Notes: generated by a model from the letters alone, not told the origin. 64,000 nucleotides of DNA from Apium graveolens (GCF_009905375.1 NC_133652.1:117638676-117702675), one strand, 5' to 3'; shown: positions 34,637-45,633, counted from the stretch's first letter. Numbers and translations are program-made.

Positions 34637-36263
34637 TTAAGTGTGTTTGGAAACCCAAGCAGTGTTGGGTAGTTTCTTCTTGGTAACTTGTTCAGTAGAA
34701 GTAGAATGAGTAGTTTTAGAATAAACAGAATCCAGTGATTGTTGTGCATGTTTTCCTTCTGATGTGGACTCATTTCTTGATTCTTTAAGGTCTACTATCA
34801 GTTTGTGGCAACTCTTCATTACCTTCATGTTGCAAGGAATGCAGTCAAACTTGTCACAGAATGAATAGGGATCATTAAAATTTGCTTCATTATATTTGCA
34901 AGTTCCTTCCGCTGGCTTGCTAACAACCGTTTTACAAAGGTGAGTTAGATGATTTGAAGAGCCACATTTTTCACACTTCTTTCTAAGAGCATTTGCAACA
35001 TAAGCAAAATTATTGCTTTTGTTTATCCCTATTTTCCCATTTCTATTTTTCTTTCTCTTTCTTGCATCTTCAGTTTTGGTTTCTTGAACAGGAGTCTTGG
35101 GACTTTGTTTGTTCATGAGCTTCTCTTCAGTATTGGAAGACTGAACCGATTCTTCAGTTTTCTTCTTTTTATCTTCATCAGCAATTTCTTGCTTGATAAT
35201 CAATTCTTCTTCACTGAAGTTAACTACATATGCTTTAAATATAGGTGCATTAACCTCTTTCAAAAATGTTGGAGCTTTCTCAGTCTTCTTTGATTTCCCT
35301 TTGTCACCTACAGTTTTCTTTTTGTCACTCATGTCATCATAGTCAAGGCCAATAGCAATGTTTGCACATGGCTTATTCTTCTCATGATACTGTCCGACCA
35401 GTTCAGATGCATTTTTGAAAGATTTCATCTTTACTTCATTCTTTTCTAGCTTCTCCCTTAACACTACTTCAATTTCATTTGTACACTTGAGCTTGTTCTC
35501 GAGATAAGCATTTTCTTATTTTAAAGCTTCAAGCTCAACTAGCAACAATTCAGTTTCTTGCTTCTCACTCTCGAGCTTCTTATTTATCTTTGTTAATCTG
35601 CTAACTTCTTCACTAGCAGCAACCATGCTTGTGTGAATATGAAATATTTATGTGCTCATCTTTTCAATAGTTTCCTGATATTAATTAATGTTTAAATCGA
35701 TAGTGGTAAGAGTTGGTGTCTATGCTTTTGATGAGGATGATTCACTTTGCTCCAAAGCCATTATAGCATAGTTTCCAACTTCCTCATCTTCATCATTATC
35801 TGAATCATCCCAACTCTTTCCCTCCGCAATGTAAGCTTTGCTCTGTTGCTTTTTCAGAAGAGCTTCATACTTTGCTTCCAGTTCAAGATAAGCTTTGTCT
35901 TTCTTTGCCTTCTTAGGTTTCCTGCATTCTGTAGCAAAGTGGCCTAGTTCATCACAATTGAAGCACCTTATATTAGATCTGTCAACAGATCCAGTTTTGT
36001 AACCACTCTTGCTGTCAGAATTATACTTCCCTTTCTCTTTCCAGCTGTTGTCTTTGTTGAAGGATTGTCCTTTATTTCTTAAGTACCTTGGCTTCTTTAC
36101 TCTAATGTTAGAGAATTTTCTAGCTAAATAGGTCATTGACTGATCTAGCTCATCCAGTTCTTCAAGAGTGTAGAACTCATCCTTTTCCAACTCTAGTATG
36201 ACTTGCTCCTGTGAATCTTTTGTTCTTTGCTCACTTGTTGAAGCAACTGAAGTTTGGGATCTT
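34637..36263 (-). pseudogene. Outer Sirevirus gag, C-terminal two thirds with two zinc knuckles
   Basis: The first part (36,263-35,720) reads RSQTSVASTSEQ, LEELDQSMTYLARKFSNIRVKKP, then knuckle 1 CFNCDELGHFATEC, and KAYLELEAKYEALLKKQQSKAYIAE followed by acidic DDSDNDEDEEVGNYA. After a disrupted coiled-coil-like segment (35,465-35,719), the second part carries a Lys-rich stretch and knuckle 2 CEKCGSSNHLTHLC, ending SKHT. Two-knuckle gag is typical of Sireviruses. It is cut at 36,263 by the TAR/Tork insertion and continues at 56,400. Confidence 0.88.
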
Positions 36264-36268
36264 AGTTC

Positions 36269-37974
36269 TGAAGGGTTTTTTAGCACATAAACGCAGCGAA
36301 AACGTAAATATAATCTTAAAAAAAACGAAACCCTCCGCAGGATCCATGCGAAAAATAATATTTAATTCGTAGTTCAGTATGTTTACCTTAAGAAGCTTTA
36401 CGTTAATGGAAAGATGGAGGTCTTTAATAGCAATCCAAGAACGATGAACGGAGATCCTTAGCAGTTGCTCCTCAAGTGTGAAGCACTCCACCGGTATCCA
36501 CCAAGAAAACGATGTAATGAAGGAGGGGGAGATGGAGAGAATTAGGGTTTTGTAAATCTTTTTGGTTGAGGCAAAAATAGGGTTTATAATAGTATATTTA
36601 TAGGCAAATTTTCAGCTGAAAATTTTCCCATAAAATATTATTATTTTTAACCTTTTATTATTCTCATTAATAATTAAAACACCTTTTAATTATTAATCCT
36701 TTTTCTAAATACTTTAGAAATAATTCTCTCTCTTGATTTAATTTCCAAAAAATAAATTCTTAATTAATAATATTAAGAACCTTTTCTTAATTAATTTATA
36801 ATCAATTAAATCTCATTTAATCAATTATTAAATTTGCCAATTAATTATATATTTCATAAATAAATAATTATCAGCCATTATTAATTAATTCCTCCACCAT
36901 TAAATCATTCTCTTTTATGGTGTGACCCTGTAGATTCAATATTAAGCAGGTAGTAGAAATAAATAATAACAAAACTATTTTATCATTATTTATATAAATT
37001 CTCTAATTCATTAAATATGATTAATTAATTAATCATATTTATTCTACATCGTGAGGGATACTTCTCAGCATATCGCGACTATCCGGATAATACGAATTCA
37101 CTGCTTAGAATACCAAAAACCTATTCAGTGAGTAGTTACCGTACAATTAATTCCTTCTACCCTGCAATGTCACGATTAAATACAAGGCATGGAACTTGTG
37201 TCAAGCCTATCTTATTTAATCACTTGCTTTCCCATTCACTATGCTTAGTTCTATTTAATGTAAATTAGAAACTCCTTTCTAATTTCATTCACTCTGGCCA
37301 GAGATTCCTGAACTAACATAAGTGGATCAGCATTGAACATTCTCTTCCTACACTGGAAGGGGTAGATCCTTTATTGATCATACACTATCTTCGTGTACAA
37401 ATTCCTATACCTAGTAGAGCCCTTATAATTGTCCCTTGAGACTAAGAACTAAACCAAAGCATAGTTCAGTGTACACAAGATGACTATGATGACCTCAAGT
37501 CTAAGGATAGTTGTACAACTATCACTATGTGAACAACTGCTGACACGTGAGTGAACTCCATCAGTTGTTCAGCTGTGTGAGTCATGTTCAGTGAACTTAT
37601 TCTATAATAAGCACCTACATACTAGCTATAGTGTCACCACACAAATGTCTATGAGAACAGACATCCTTCATAATGAAGCAAGCATAGTATGTACCGATCT
37701 TTGCGGATTATTAATTACCAGTTAGTAATCCTACGACCAGGAACTATTTAATTTTAGAGTTATCATCTTTTAGGTCTCATTATTATGATCTCATCACAAT
37801 CCATAAAAAGCTTTACTCTAAACTGTGGTATATCTTATTTAAACATTTAAATAGATAGAGCCCGCAATAAAAACAAAACAAGTCTTTTATTAATATCAAT
37901 GAAATCAAAACATATTACATAAAAGTTATTCCTAAATCCTCATACATGATTGGACTTAGGACATATCTCTTTCA
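36269..37974 (-). repeat. TAR/Tork copia 3' LTR
   Basis: 1,706 bp, TGAAGGGTTT to ATCTCTTTCA. A TATAAATA motif lies at 36,595-36,602 on the minus strand. It differs from the other LTR by few substitutions and a roughly 20-bp segment near 37,437-37,457 that is missing there. Confidence 0.95.
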
Positions 37975-37988
37975 ATTTCCCACTTGTA

Positions 37989-38175
37989 CTAAAGCCAATC
38001 ACTCTGGTATCTAATACCTATCTTGTCTTTATGACGATCAAAGTGACTCTGAGAAAGCGGCTTTGTGAGTGGGTCTGCTACGTTGTTATGTGTGTAAACT
38101 TTCTCGACGTTGACATCTCCTCTATTTTCAACTCAGATTCACTACCAAAAACAAGAAAAATGTCCTGAGTCCTTC
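37989..38175 (-). pseudogene. TAR/Tork copia RNase H, C-terminal piece
   Basis: The minus strand reads TQDIFLVFGSESELKIE near the Sirevirus junction. After a decayed or deleted middle it reads EKVYTHNNVADPLTKPLSQSHFDRH and RYQSDWL, with a stop at 37,989-37,991. This is the typical C-terminus of copia RNase H in this lineage. The segment coding for the catalytic residues between these blocks is absent. A GTGGGAAA purine run follows as the likely polypurine tract. Confidence 0.85.
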
Positions 38176-38632
38176 GCATGTACTATTCTTACTTCAAGTG
38201 GATGACAGATTGACAGGAACTGCTGCAAACTATTTGAAGGATCAGATTCAGAGACAGAAAAGGCTTTATTCTGTTAAGTCTGACAGCACATATGTTCCAA
38301 AGTACAGAGATCACAAGGGTGATATAGTTAAAATGAAGCCCAACACTGCTCAAATTATAACTACCTTTCTAGGGTACAGGGTTGTGGAATTCAATCTTGA
38401 GTCTGATAAAGCTTATCTGATCAGACTGGATCAGGATATAAGAAAAGCAAAAATTAATGATCTCAGGGCTGCAATCTTTCAAATTGGAGAAGATACTGCA
38501 GAGCTTAAAGATGCTAAAAGGAGGATGATTGATGAACTTAGATATGCTGAGAGATGTTTGTTGAAGAACTATCTCAGAACAACTCCTGACATCAGAGAGA
38601 TCAGAAGATGAAGCCAAGTCAAGATCTACAAC
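38176..38632 (+). pseudogene. Sirevirus aORF C-terminus, upstream tandem copy
   Basis: Encodes DDRLTGTAANYLKDQIQRQKRLYSVKSDSTYVPKYRDHKGD, then FLGYRVVEFNLESDKAYLIRLDQDIRKAKINDL, IGEDTAELKDAKRRMIDELRYAERCLLKNYLRTTPDIREIRR and a stop at 38,609-38,611. It is near-identical to 49,100-49,510. Here the TAANYLKD join lacks the in-frame TGA seen at 49,115 in the other copy. The C-terminus is highly charged and likely helical; no function is recognised. Confidence 0.85.
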
Positions 38633-38792
38633 TGATTAAATTCTGATATATGTACAGACTAAAGCTGTTATCAGAAGTTAAATATTGGTAAAGGACTGTA
38701 AGTTGTAGTTATCTAGTCTAATTCTCATGCATTTGTACTTAATGTTTTTGACATCATCAAATATCTGTTAAACTTGTATATTATGCTAATTT

Positions 38793-38808
38793 ACAAGTTG
38801 GGGGAGAT
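38793..38808 (+). other. Sirevirus polypurine tract (upstream copy)
   Basis: AAGTTGGGGGAGAT directly precedes the LTR start TGTTAGATAT. An identical tract precedes the 3' LTR at 49,692-49,707. Confidence 0.88.
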
Positions 38809-39419
38809 TGTTAGATATATTTGATAATGTCATGGCTAATATGATTTATGTTTAGTTTTCAGATCTTACTTAACAGGACAAATCAGTACTTAACTGGATA
38901 TCAACACTTATACTGGAAGTCAGGACTTAAGTATATCAGTACTTATATTATCAGGAGATAATCATCAGAAGTTGGATATCAGAACTTAAGTGCTGAAGGA
39001 CGATCAGATAAGGACAGTAGCTGATTAAAGGAAAGAAGATCGAGATAAACATAAGAAGAGATGTGCATGAAGAAGGAGTTCCGTGAAGAATGGAATACTT
39101 GGAAGAAAAGATATCTGATTGATATATTTTAGGAAGCAGAATTATATTCCATATCAATTAGCGATTATCTTGTAACTGTGTAGTATATAAACACAGACAT
39201 AGGGTTTACACTAGAAGTGTTATCATATTCGAGAAGATTATTCATTGTAACCCTAGCAGCTCTCGTGATATTTGTTCATCACTGAGAGGTAACAGTTCCA
39301 TACTATAACAGAGTTTATTGTTTCAATAAAGTTTGTTTTTCGTTACTTAAGATATTAAAGTTCGATTTGATTGTATTTTACACTGTATTCACCCCCTCTA
39401 CAGTGTGTGTGACCTAACA
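38809..39419 (+). repeat. Sirevirus LTR 1
   Basis: 611 bp, TGTTAGATATATTTG to GTGACCTAACA. A TATATAAAC promoter motif lies at about 39,184-39,192. Roughly ten differences from LTR 2 by eye, so a young pair. Contains repeated TCAGAACTT/TCAGTACTT motifs at 38,860-39,000. Confidence 0.95.
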
Positions 39420-39421
39420 AG

Positions 39422-39433
39422 TGGTATCAGAGC
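39422..39433 (+). other. Sirevirus primer-binding site
   Basis: TGGTATCAGAGC, two bases after the LTR end, is complementary to the 3' end of initiator Met-tRNA, the usual copia primer. Confidence 0.93.
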
Positions 39434-39475
39434 TTATCTGTTAACGTACATACAGTTAAAGATCCAAACATAATC

Positions 39476-40969
39476 ATGTCTGACACAGAAACTCCAACTA
39501 AGCCTACCAAAACTGAAGAACCTCCAAAGACACAAATTCAAAGTCGGTATGAAACCATCAAAGTTCCCATACTGAGACCATCTGAATATGCCATATGGAA
39601 GGTGAGGATGACCATGTTTCTAGAAGCTACAGATCCAGAATATCTTGATAGAATCAAAGAAGGACCTCACAAACCAACCAAGCTTGATGTTGCAGTTGCA
39701 GGTGAAGCAGCAAAGACCGTACCAAAGGAGAAGAGTGATTATACTGCTGAAGATATCGCATCAATTGCTAAGGATGCTAAGGTACGACACTTACTGCATA
39801 GTGCCATTGATAATGTAATGTCAAACAGGGTAATTAACTGCAAGACTGCTAAGGAGATATGGGATGCTCTGGAAACAAGGTGTCAGGGAACTGACACAAT
39901 TAAGAAGAACAGGAAGACAATACTCACTCAAGAGTATGAACACTTTGACTCAAAGGCTAATGAGTCATTGACTGATTTATATGATAGATTTGTCAAACTC
40001 TTGAATGATCTGTCACTGGTTAATAAGGAGTATGATCTTGAAGATTCAAACCTTAAATTCCTGTTAGCTCTTCCTGAATGTTGGGATTTGAAGGCAACAA
40101 CAATAAGAGATAATTACAATCTTGATGAAATAACTCTTGATGAAATGTATGGAATGCTCAAGACTCATGAACTTGAGATGGAACAAAGAAGCAAGAGGAA
40201 AGGAGGAAAGTCAAGGACAGTTGCTCTTAAGGCTGAAGAAGAATTCCCCAAGGCAGCTACCTCAAGGAAAGACAAGGGTAAAGCTCTTTTCACAAAGTCT
40301 GATACTGAGTCATCAAGTTCTGAAAGTGATGACTCAGATTCTGAAAGCTTGCCTGAGACTGATGCTGATGAGGAGATGATGAAGATGTGTGCTCTTATGG
40401 TGAAAGGAATCACAAAGATTGCATACAGAAAGTTCAGGAAGGGAAAGAAGTTTTCCAGGAAAGGCATAAGTTCTGATAAGAAGAATTTCAGAAGATCTGA
40501 AGGCAGAGGAGGAAAGTCTGATAGAGGAGATTATACCAATGTCAAATGCTATAACTGTGGTGAGAAAGGCCACATATCTCCTGATTGTAAGAAGGTAAAG
40601 GGTGACAAAGGCAAGGCTCTTGTCACAAAGCAGAAAAGCTGGACAGGCACCTCAGACTCTGAAAGTGAGGAGAATTATGCGTTGATGGCAAATGCTGATA
40701 AAGAAAGTACTGAGAGCAGTTCTGAAGCTGCTGAAACAAAGGGCAATAGGAAAAATATTCTAGTTCTGGACAGTGGATGTTCAGGACATATGACTGGAAA
40801 TAAAGCCCTGCTATCAGACTTTGTGGAGAAAGCTGGCCCAAGTGTTTATTATGGAGATGGCAACATTGGAAAAACATTGGGATATGGCAATATCAATCTT
40901 GGGAATGTCATCATTAAAGAAGTAGCTCTGGTCTCAGGACTTAAACATAATATGCTGAGTATAAGTTAA
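39476..40969 (+). pseudogene. Sirevirus gag and protease
   Basis: Starts MSDTETPTKPTKTEEPPKTQ. Copia gag core (UBN2-like): KVPILRPSEYAIWKVRMTMFLEA, AKVRHLLHSAIDNVMSNRVINCKTAKEIWDALE, ANESLTDLYDRFVKLLNDLSLV, LDEMYGMLKTHELEMEQRSKRKGG. A Ser/Asp-rich acidic stretch, then a CCHC knuckle CYNCGEKGHISPDC, then the protease active site LVLDSGCSGHMTGNKALLSDF. It ends at TAA 40,967-40,969, where relatives have Gln (SQICDRGYHVDFF), and homology continues in the same frame. Only one knuckle; the second-knuckle region seen in the other two Sireviruses is absent. Confidence 0.93.
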
Positions 40970-42586
40970 ATCTGTGACAGAGGTTATCATGTTGATTTCT
41001 TTGAAGAACACTGTGAAGTTGTGAGTAAATCCAAAGGCAAAGTTGTTCTGAAAGGATACAGACATGGCAACATTTATGAAGCTAAGCTTTCAACAAGTAC
41101 TGATGGTTCTGCAATCTGTCTGATGAGTAGAGCATCAATTGAAGAAAGCTGGAATTGGCACAAGAAACTCTCTCATTTAAATTTTAACAATATAAATGAG
41201 CTGGTCAAGAAAGATCTTGTGAGAGGACTGCCAAAGTCAGTATTTGCTCCTGATGGCCTTTGTGATTCTTGTCAGAAGGCCAAACAAAGAAAATCTTCAT
41301 TCAAGAGCAAGACTGAATCATCAATTCTTGAGACTTATCATCTGCTACATGTTGATCTATTTGGTCCAGTAAATGTCATGTCTATTGCAAAGAAGAAATA
41401 TGCATTGGTCATAGTGGATGAGTTCACTAGATACACATGGGTGTATTTCTTGCACACAAAAAGTGAAACTGCATCTATCTTGATTGATCATGTCAAACAT
41501 CTGGATAAATTGGTCAAAGATTCTGTGAAAACAATAAGGAGTGATAATGGCACTGAGTTCAAGAATTTGATAATGGAAGAGTTCTGCAAAAACCATGGAA
41601 TTAAGCAGGAATTTTCTGCTCCTGGAACTCCACAGAAAAATGGAGTTGTTGAAAGGAAGAATAGAACTCTCATTGAAGTTGCACGTACAATGCTTGAAGA
41701 AGCAAAGCTTCCAACCTATTTCTGGGCTGAAGCTGTGCAGACTGCTTATTTTACTCAAAATGCAACACTCATTAACAAGCAAGGAAAAACACCATATGAG
41801 ATGGTGAAGAAAAAGAAGCCAAATCTGAAGTACTTTCATGTATTTGGATGCAAGTGTTTTGTACTCAAGACTCATCCTGAACAGCTATCCAAGTTTGATC
41901 TAAAAGCTGATGAAGGAATCTTTGTTGGATATCCACTTTCCACAAAAGCCTTCAGAGTCTATAATTTGAGAACAAAAGTGGTCATGGAATCTATCAATGT
42001 CTCTTTTGATGACAAGAAGATTACTGGTCTTGAAGATTTTATTGACCATGATCAGCTGAGATTTGAAAATGAAGACTCAAATTTTGATACTGAAAATCCT
42101 GACAGTCTAAGTCCTGATACTGTAAACTCTGATGGATTAAACTCTGATGTTATTGAAACTGTGGTGACTACGCCAAAGGAAGATGCACCTATGCAGGGGG
42201 AGCATATTCAAGATCTTACCACATCTCAAGAAACATCTGAACATTCATCTGGCTCTTCAAGTTCTGATTCGTCAAGTTCTGATAAGCCAAGTTCTGATAG
42301 TGCTGAAAATCTAAATTCTGAAGAATCCAACTCAGAGAGCATAGTTTCAGGGGGAGCATCAGAAAATGAAAATGAAGACAGCATGGATCATGGGGGATCC
42401 AGTTCTAGAGAAAACCTTCCATCTGCAAGGAAGTGGACAAAATCACATACACCTGATTTGATAATTGGAAATCCTGATGCAGGTGTCAGAACTAGAACAG
42501 GTACTTCAAATGAATGTCTTTACAACTCTTTTCTCTCTCAGACTGAGCCAAAGAAAGTGGAAGAAGCTCTTCAAGATGCTGATTAG
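40970..42586 (+). pseudogene. Sirevirus integrase and linker
   Basis: In frame with gag apart from the stop. GAG-pre-integrase WHKKLSHLNFNNINELVKK; zinc ligands LCDSCQKAK; catalytic triad HVDLFGP, IRSDNGTEF and NGVVERKNRTLIE (Asp, Asp, Glu all present); then FHVFGCKCFVLKTHPEQLSKFD and ADEGIFVGYPLSTKAFRVYN. The Ser/Asp/Glu-rich linker has repeated SSD, for example SSSSDSSSSDKPSSDS. It ends at TAG 42,584-42,586, where Trp (TGG) is expected (DADWVQ). The catalytic residues suggest recent activity. Confidence 0.94.
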
Positions 42587-43300
42587 GTGCAAGCAATGCA
42601 GGAAGAGTTAAATGAATTTGAAAGAAACAAAGTCTGGACCCTAGTGCCAAGACCAAAGAATAGATCTGTTGTTGGTACAAAGTGGGTATTCAGAAATAAA
42701 ACTGACAGTGATGGCATAATTACAAGGAATAAGGCAAGGCTGGTTGCAAAAGGATATTCTCAACAGGAGGGAATTGATTATGATGAAACATTTGTACCAG
42801 TTGCTAGGTTAGAAGCCATAAGGATATTTTTGGCTTATGCTGCTCACAAAAAGTTTACTGTCTTTCAAATGGATGTGAAAAGTGCTTTTCTCACTGGAGA
42901 ATTGGAGTAGGAAGTATATGTTGAACAACCTCCAGGCTTTGTAGACTCCAAACATCCAGATTATGTCTCCAAGCTTGATAAAGCACTTTATGGACTTAAA
43001 CAAGCTCCTAGAGCATGGTATGAGACTTTAGCTCAGTTTCTTCTGGAAAGTGGATTCAACAGAGGAACAATAGACAAAACACTGTTCTACCTCAACCATG
43101 GAAATGACTTACTTCTGGTCCAGATTTATGTTGATGATATCATTTTTGGGTCTACAAATGACAGACTTTGCAAGAAGTTTGCCAAACTGATGCAGTCAAG
43201 GTATCAGATGAGTATGATGGGGGGAACTTAGCTATTTTCTGGGCCTTCAAGTCAAGCAGAATGAAGAAGGCACTTTTATTTGTCAAACTAAGTACACCAG
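42587..43300 (+). pseudogene. Sirevirus reverse transcriptase
   Basis: Continues [81 protein letters not shown] at 42,908-42,910 interrupts [15 protein letters not shown]. The catalytic [12 protein letters not shown] is at about 43,125-43,160 and is intact. A one-base insertion in the G run at about 43,220-43,226 ([12 protein letters not shown]) shifts the frame; the next frame starts at about 43,230. Confidence 0.92.
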
Positions 43301-43304
43301 AAAC

Positions 43305-43697
43305 TTGCTGAAGAAATTTGGAATGCAAGATTGTTCAAGTGCATCCACTCCCATGGCCACTGCAACAAAACTGGATAAGGATACTGGTAAATCAGTAGAT
43401 ATTACTGATTATAGAGGTATGATTGGCTCTCTACTCTATCTAAATGCTAGTAGACCTGATATCATGTATGCTACCTGTCTTTGTACAAGATTTCAAGCAG
43501 AATCAAGAGAACCTCACTTAACAGCTGTGAAAAGAATTTTCAAGTATCTTAAAGGAACAGCTGATCTGGGATTGTGGTATCCTAGAGAATCAGATTTTAA
43601 ACTAATAGGTTACTCAGATGCAGATTTTGCAGGTTGCAAAATTGATAGGAAAAGGTTTACTTTGTCTATCTTATTACTAAGTCACAAACTAGAATAA
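43305..43697 (+). pseudogene. Sirevirus reverse transcriptase end and truncated RNase H
   Basis: LLKKFGMQDCSSASTPMATATKLDKDTG, GSLLYLNASRPDIMYATCLCTRFQ, LGLWYPRESDFKLIGYSDADFAGCKIDRK, then abruptly RFTLSILLLSHKLE and a stop. The left-edge copy continues STSGSC and a full RNase H, and its spacer begins with the same GTTTACTTTGT..ATCTTATTACTAAGTC that follows here. So about 700 bp holding most of RNase H were deleted cleanly. Confidence 0.9.
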
Positions 43698-44700
43698 TGC
43701 TACTCATCTGTTAAGTTCTGATGCTAGTAAATCTGCTGAATGCACTAAGTGCTGATAAACCTCACTTATCAAAAGAAAAAAAAAGATCAAAGAATAAAAT
43801 CAGGTACTCCTTTGAGATCTAGAGTAAAAATGTGGAAGGGACGACCCAAGTGCATTGCTGGTATTAAGTAAATATGCATTAGAAAAGCAAAATATTTTCT
43901 TGGTGACTTTTCACACTCTATGATTACTGGAGAAATACTCTGATAATAGCATAAATTCTGATAAGCGGTCGTGACTCACTTACACTGAGAAGCCACTGTG
44001 AAATGGAATTTAAAAAGATGCATAAAATTAGCACAAAATAGTTGAGGTGGACTCAAGCATGAACTCATTCAACAGTAGGTTTCAGAATAATGACAGCTCT
44101 TTAGCAGAGTTTTAGTTATGCCTTATTTCTAAGATGTACTGAAGTAAATTAGACTTTACTCTTTGTCTGACATTTAGCTTAATGCACACACTAATCACTC
44201 CATATGAATGATGAAAATTACTGTGGTGATCTATGTTGTTTTAGATAAACAGTCATTGTGTCACATTGCACAAATTTTGAGGACAAGTTCTGGTTGCATG
44301 TTCTACTGATTAAGTTCTGAAGAATATAACTCAGAACTTGTATGAGGACTTACTAAGATAAGCATTCTTTTTTTTAGTTAAGAAATTATGTTCTGATGAC
44401 TGTTAAGTTCTGATATAAGTCTAAGTTCTGATATTACAGTCTAATTCTTTACTTGACTTATCTATGGATAAAATTTGATAACAGTCTCGGTTCAAACTAG
44501 AATATGTTGAAGTGGAAGATTAATAGTCACTATGGTTAGGGTTAATGGTACTCGTACTTGAACAGTCAACTTTTACTTGCTTCTTGTGCGCATTGAACCA
44601 TGTTTTCTCTTTCCAATGAATGTTTTTTTTCCAAGTCTGGGGAGACGAGGTAGAATTAATTCTACCTGTCAGCATTAAATTTCTTTGTGTCTCCTGGAAT
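43698..44700 (+). other. Sirevirus pol-aORF spacer, first part
   Basis: No ORF. It is rich in AAGTTCTGAT motifs and imperfect palindromes (for example near 43,712, 44,310-44,340 and 44,392-44,435). Homologous to the left-edge spacer at about 620-1,560 in reverse. Confidence 0.7.
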
Positions 44701-44708
44701 TCTCTTGC

Positions 44709-44717
44709 CTATATAAG
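44709..44717 (+). promoter_or_regulatory. TATA box before the small ORF
   Basis: CTATATAAG at 44,709-44,717 is preceded by TTCTCTTGC and followed by a C/A-rich leader (CAACCACTTCACATCAGCC), the usual layout of a plant TATA promoter. The downstream ATG is about 82 nt away. Confidence 0.6.
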
Positions 44718-44798
44718 CAACCACTTCACATCAGCCTTCCCATCAAATCTTTTCTCACAAACTCACCTTACCTTCATACTTTTTCTTTCAAAAACACC

Positions 44799-45068
44799 AT
44801 GGTCAGATACAACATGTTTTTGAACTACGAAACCTTCAATATGGGGCTAAGCTGTGCTGAGTGGCAGCAGGAATGGCACGTCACTGCCATTCCTGATGAG
44901 ATATGGGACTCTGTCCCACAGGAGGTACTCACCCACCTCCTGTTCTTCTATATGGATTACCATCGCCATCTGGAGCGATTGGAGGAGGAAAGGCTGGAAG
45001 CTCTCCGCCAGCAAGAGCGAATCATTCGACTCGCCATTCTGTTTGTCGAGAGTAGGAAGAAGAAATGA
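44799..45068 (+). CDS. Small ORF of 89 residues within the Sirevirus pol-aORF spacer
   Basis: I do not recognise this protein. The ATG sits in a favourable plant context (AACACCATGG), 82 nt after a TATA box. The product starts MVRYNMFLNYETFNMGLSC, has an acidic middle (EWQQEWHVTAIPDEIWDSVPQEV) and a C-terminal amphipathic, coiled-coil-like segment (HRHLERLEEERLEALRQQERIIRLAIL) ending in KKK. It is intact, unlike the ORFs around it, and its codon use (CACCTCC, CGCCAGCAAGAGCG) looks more GC-rich than the element. It is absent from the other two Sirevirus copies. It could be a captured host fragment or a lineage-specific accessory ORF; chance cannot be excluded at this length. Confidence 0.5.
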   Translation: MVRYNMFLNYETFNMGLSCAEWQQEWHVTAIPDEIWDSVPQEVLTHLLFFYMDYHRHLERLEEERLEALRQQERIIRLAILFVESRKKK

Positions 45069-45626
45069 TTTATTTTCTTCTTCCTGTTTTTCTTCATCAT
45101 CAGCCTTGCCTTGCTTCTTGAGCTAGGACAAAGGCTGTTGATGATAGGTTTAGCAGCTTAGGGAAATCTTGTACAAGTACTGATGTAATTTTAATTTCAT
45201 GAATGTATTCACTTGATATATTAATGAAATTTGTTTTTGTTTCAAGATTTTGTCTCTAAGTTATTTAATGCATTGATAAATCCTGATAAATATTCATATT
45301 CTGATGACCATATAAATTCTGTTTTAATTTAAGTTCTGATTTTACTTTATCAGTACTTACTCATCTGATTTATCTTAGTCATTTTCACTTGATTTATTTT
45401 CAGAATATTAATGTTGCAGTGAAAAATAATTAAATAAGTGGGAATGGTTTCAATTTTAAATTAAAACTATTTCACTTTGATTAATGGAATATCTGGGTAA
45501 GTGGAACGGTTTTTCCTTGAAAAACGGCAAGTGGGTAAGTAATGATTACTGTTTTCTCGAGCCCAGTAACTATCCGTTATTACTGCATGTCTGACAGGTG
45601 TCCAACGGTAACATTTTTGTTCAGAG

Positions 45627-45633
45627 TATAAGT
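45627..45633 (+). promoter_or_regulatory. TATA-like motif upstream of aORF
   Basis: CAGAGTATAAGTAAG lies about 155 nt before the aORF ATG at 45,786, followed by a pyrimidine-rich leader (CTTTTTCTCTCTACTTG). It is the weakest of the three aORF TATA motifs in sequence, but at the same distance. Confidence 0.45.

Noticed and set aside
41357..41875. 172-codon minus-strand ORF opposite the Sirevirus integrase
   Set aside because: Antisense shadow of a well-supported integrase frame; the same shadow appears opposite the left-edge copy.
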